Below, in pieces: positions 61,587-64,000 of a stretch of 64,000 bases of DNA. Under the pieces are notes generated by a model. That model ran no database searches. It saw only the letters and a list, made by a program, of their open reading frames with translations, and had not been told where the DNA came from. Every line of letters starts with the position of its first letter. The stretch's first letter is position 1. Position numbers and translations under genes: made by a program. Origin of the DNA: Flavobacterium sp. (GTDB taxonomy: Bacteria > Bacteroidota > Bacteroidia > Flavobacteriales > Flavobacteriaceae); NCBI RefSeq assembly GCF_027484205.1, contig NZ_JAIXUB010000024.1:124001-188000 (forward strand), read 5' to 3'.

Positions 61587-62603
61587 TTGGAAAACTCATT
61601 AAAAATTAGTTTGATACTTTGCACGTACATGCGAGCAAAACCGTTGTTGAATTTATTAAATTCAGTTAAAAATCAAACTTATTATCCATCAGAAATCCTT
61701 GTAATTGATGGTTCTACTAATGATGAAACTAAAAATGTAATTGAAAATAACAGTTTTAAAAATCTTATTTACTATCAAGTTTCTGCAGAACATCGCGGTT
61801 TAACAAAACAACGAAATTTTGGAATTTCAAAAGTTTCAAATGATATCGATGTAGTTGCTTTTCTGGATGATGATACAATTCTTGAGAAGAATTATTTTGA
61901 AAATATTGTTAAAACATTTAATGAAAATCCTAATTCCATTGGCGTTGGTGGTGTTGCAATTAATGAAAATAAATGGAAAGTAAATAGCAATAATATCAAG
62001 CAAAGTTCAAAATATTATACCATTGAAAACTACTATATTAAGGAGACTTCCAGAAATTATTTAAGAAATATATTAGGGTTAAGTTCTAAAGAATTACCGG
62101 GAATAATGCCTGAATTTTCAAACGGAAGAACGTGTTCTTATCCATTAAATGGAAAATCATATCCTGTAGATTTAATTGTAGGAATGGCAATGAATTTTAG
62201 AAAATCAGTTTTTGATTCCATAAAATTCTCTACTTATTTTGAAGGTTACGGACTTTATGAAGACGCTGATTTTTCTTTACGAGCGTTACAATTAGGACAA
62301 AATTATATTGCTACTTCCGCACAATTAAGTCATTTTCATGATAGCTCAGGAAGACCAAATAAGTACAATTATGGTAAAATGGTTTTAAGAAATGGTTGGT
62401 ATGTTTGGCGTATTAAATATCCAAATCCATCAACAGTTGCACGAATTAAATGGAATGCTATAGCTTTTTTACTAACTTTAATTAGATTTACAAATACCTT
62501 TACAACGAACAAACGAAAAGAAGCATTCACAGAAAGTTTAGGAAGAACTGTTGGATGGTTTAGTTTATTGTTTGACAAACCAAAAGACAATGGAAGAAAA
62601 TAA
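61587..62603 (+). CDS. GT2 family glycosyltransferase (TTG start)
   Basis: 338 residues from TTG 61587; no in-frame ATG precedes the first strand KISLILCTYMRAKPLLNLL. ILVIDGSTNDETKN, LTKQRNFGISKVSNDID and the metal-binding DDD (94-96) follow. FEGYGLYEDADFSLRALQLG holds the acceptor-side E-D. The N-terminal GT-A domain is full-length. The downstream gene starts inside its 3' end (14-base overlap). Specificity unknown. Confidence 0.87.
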   Translation: MENSLKISLILCTYMRAKPLLNLLNSVKNQTYYPSEILVIDGSTNDETKNVIENNSFKNLIYYQVSAEHRGLTKQRNFGISKVSNDIDVVAFLDDDTILEKNYFENIVKTFNENPNSIGVGGVAINENKWKVNSNNIKQSSKYYTIENYYIKETSRNYLRNILGLSSKELPGIMPEFSNGRTCSYPLNGKSYPVDLIVGMAMNFRKSVFDSIKFSTYFEGYGLYEDADFSLRALQLGQNYIATSAQLSHFHDSSGRPNKYNYGKMVLRNGWYVWRIKYPNPSTVARIKWNAIAFLLTLIRFTNTFTTNKRKEAFTESLGRTVGWFSLLFDKPKDNGRK

Positions 62604-63885
62604 AACTATTTTTCAGCGGTTTTTTCAATTAAATAGAAAAGCGATTCCGTATTTAGCAATTCTATTTTTAGTCGTTAATTTGATACTTCAAGTTAAGTTT
62701 TTTGGCGATTTCTTTTTAAATACTCAGCCAAATGCTGATGAAACAGGATATAGATTCTTTGTCGAAAATACACATCAATTTTCATGGTCATTATTTTCAA
62801 ACTCAAGTGCGCAACCATTTTCATTATTGACTTATTTATTCAATTTGATTTTTAATGATGCACAGTTTACAATTCGATTTGTTAGTTTATTATCATCATT
62901 AGGTTGTTTTGCGTTCTTATTTATTTATTATCGTAAAAATAGATTTATAGAAATTGTAGAAGGAAACAAAACACTCAATAATTTAATAATTTTCAATGTT
63001 TTATTTGCCGTATTTTTTATTTTATCATGTCATTTTATAGGAACTTCTGATGCGTTTTCTGTAGCATTTGCAATTCCAGGTTTTATACTTTTAACAGAAG
63101 TTTTATTAAATAATAAAAGGCATAATGTTATTTTGATTGGTGCTTTATTTGCAATATCATTTACATCAAGACCTACTTTTTTAATCGTTCTTTTTGCTTA
63201 TTTATTGAGTTTGTTATTGTTTTTTTCTTCTAAACTTTTTACAAAAAAACTGATTTTAGTTGGAGTCTTTTTTGCCTTTTTTACGGCAATAATTAATTAT
63301 AGTCCAATAGTAAACCAAGGAAAAATAGTCCTTGATGTTAAAGAAATTCCTTCAAATACAGGAACATCTTGGTTTGAAATGAATTATTTAATGGCTAAAA
63401 AATGGGATTCAGGAGAAATTTCCAATACACAATGGTTGTCAGCAACTGATGTGATTAATTTTAAAAAAGAAAATCCAAGTTTTATTTTTCCAAAAAATCA
63501 ATTGGATATTATAATGAATGACACAGGTTTTTTCTTTAGACAAATGTTTAGAATGTTTAGTGTTTCAATGTATACTTCCTTTAGATACTTGTATTTTTTA
63601 TTTCCTTTTTTAATTTTTTATATCTTTTTAAAAGATAAAGGAAGCACTTCATTAGCTAGTAAAAAAGTCTATTTTACTGTAAGTTTTTATTTTATTTCTT
63701 TAATTGTGTTTATGATTTCTGCATTTAAATTAATGGAATTCAGATGGATGTATATTTTAATCGTTTTTTATGCATTTTATGCAATTCATTTTTCTAAAGG
63801 AATTTCACATGAAAAGAGAATTGTTTTATTCAATTTAATTTTTCTATCAGGAATTGGTTTTTTTGTTCTTAAAATGTTAAAATAA
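62590..63885 (+). CDS. Polytopic GT-C-like membrane protein
   Basis: 431 residues from ATG 62590, overlapping the GT2 gene by 14 bases; the TTG at 62551 is less likely. About 9-10 membrane helices. After the first helix the outer loop reads NTQPNADETGYRFFVENTH, with an acidic D-E pair where GT-C glycosyltransferases have their catalytic residue. SAQPFSLLTYLFNLIFND and TSDAFSVAFAIPGFILL follow. It may take a polyprenyl-phosphate-linked sugar and add it to the growing or finished glycan outside the membrane. No sequence-specific family recognised. Confidence 0.65.
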   Translation: MEENKTIFQRFFQLNRKAIPYLAILFLVVNLILQVKFFGDFFLNTQPNADETGYRFFVENTHQFSWSLFSNSSAQPFSLLTYLFNLIFNDAQFTIRFVSLLSSLGCFAFLFIYYRKNRFIEIVEGNKTLNNLIIFNVLFAVFFILSCHFIGTSDAFSVAFAIPGFILLTEVLLNNKRHNVILIGALFAISFTSRPTFLIVLFAYLLSLLLFFSSKLFTKKLILVGVFFAFFTAIINYSPIVNQGKIVLDVKEIPSNTGTSWFEMNYLMAKKWDSGEISNTQWLSATDVINFKKENPSFIFPKNQLDIIMNDTGFFFRQMFRMFSVSMYTSFRYLYFLFPFLIFYIFLKDKGSTSLASKKVYFTVSFYFISLIVFMISAFKLMEFRWMYILIVFYAFYAIHFSKGISHEKRIVLFNLIFLSGIGFFVLKMLK

Positions 63886-63893
63886 AATTAGTT

Positions 63894-64000
63894 ATGACAT
63901 TTTGCATCATCACACATGTTCCACATTGCTATTCAGAAAATAATTATTTTGGATATGCACCTTATGTTCATGAGATGAATATTTGGTTGAAAAATGTAGA
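63894..64000 (+). CDS. N-terminus of a glycosyltransferase-like gene, cut by window edge
   Basis: Only 35 complete codons from ATG 63894 are present. The start FCIITHVPHCYSENNYFGYA, followed by PYVHEMNIWLKNV, is the first strand and helix of a GT-B acceptor domain as seen in group 1 glycosyltransferases. It lies 8 bases after the GT-C-like gene, so the polysaccharide locus goes on beyond the window. Confidence 0.6.
   Translation, partial: MTFCIITHVPHCYSENNYFGYAPYVHEMNIWLKNV

Noticed and set aside
1..64000. Phage defence, mobile element or toxin-antitoxin system within the window
   Set aside because: I looked for transposase, integrase, restriction, nuclease and small paired toxin genes, and for terminal repeats around blocks, and saw none.

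Overview
The window looks like a piece of a Flavobacterium-like chromosome (Bacteroidetes, Flavobacteriaceae). The DNA is strongly AT-rich. Start codons lack Shine-Dalgarno sequences. Candidate promoters carry the Bacteroidetes -7 box TAnnTTTG. Two Wza/Wzc-type export pairs with Tyr-Gly-rich kinase tails fit the same group. No rRNA, tRNA, CRISPR array, insertion sequence or prophage is visible, and no gene-free stretch reaches 300 bases.

Layout. (1) 1-2026: a divergent pair, a truncated Na+/solute symporter (minus) and recR (plus), separated by an imperfect inverted repeat. (2) 2049-9022: a promoter, then wza-wzc (first pair), a WbpP/TviC-type UDP-GlcNAc 4-epimerase, an animal-like UDP-glucose dehydrogenase and a TviB/WbpO-type UDP-GalNAc dehydrogenase. 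(3) 9024-14736: rfbB, an ArnE-like small flippase, a GtrB/ArnC-like polyprenyl-phosphate glycosyltransferase, a left-handed beta-helix acyltransferase, wecE and a GT-C-like membrane protein. I read this as a module that makes an amino-deoxy sugar and adds it outside the cytoplasmic membrane. (4) 14780-31983: a Wzx/Wzy-type repeat-unit block with a flippase, an EpsG-like polymerase, many GT2/GT4 transferases (two tandem-duplicated pairs), a pyruvyl transferase, O-acetyltransferases, an AsnB-like amidotransferase and a GH88/GH105-like protein. (5) 32041-36485: PglC, PglD, PglE and PglF homologues, i.e. UDP-diNAc-bacillosamine synthesis plus its priming transferase. (6) 36541-40461: a second wza-wzc pair and an antisense CpsB/YwqE-type tyrosine phosphatase. 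(7) 40574-64000: an ABC-transporter (Wzm/Wzt) branch with glycosyltransferases, wecB, two methyltransferases, neuB-neuC-GT-neuA for a nonulosonic acid, a second AsnB-like amidotransferase, a FemAB/GNAT-like protein and two genes at the end (a GT-C-like protein and a truncated glycosyltransferase).

Almost all of the 62 kb after recR is one co-directional surface-polysaccharide locus with overlapping or closely spaced genes; the only minus-strand gene in it is the phosphatase. From the enzymes present, the activated sugars would include UDP-GlcA, UDP-GalNAc, UDP-GalNAcA, a dTDP-4-amino-4,6-dideoxyhexose, UDP-diNAcBac, UDP-ManNAc and a CMP-nonulosonate.

The most interesting reading is that UDP-diNAcBac made by PglF/E/D could feed NeuC/NeuB/NeuA to give a legionaminic-type acid, while also being the priming sugar for PglC. 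The locus holds both a Wzx/Wzy route and a Wzm/Wzt route, each near its own Wza/Wzc pair, so two distinct glycans may be assembled here. All functional calls come from reading motifs and family resemblance by eye; no database search was run.
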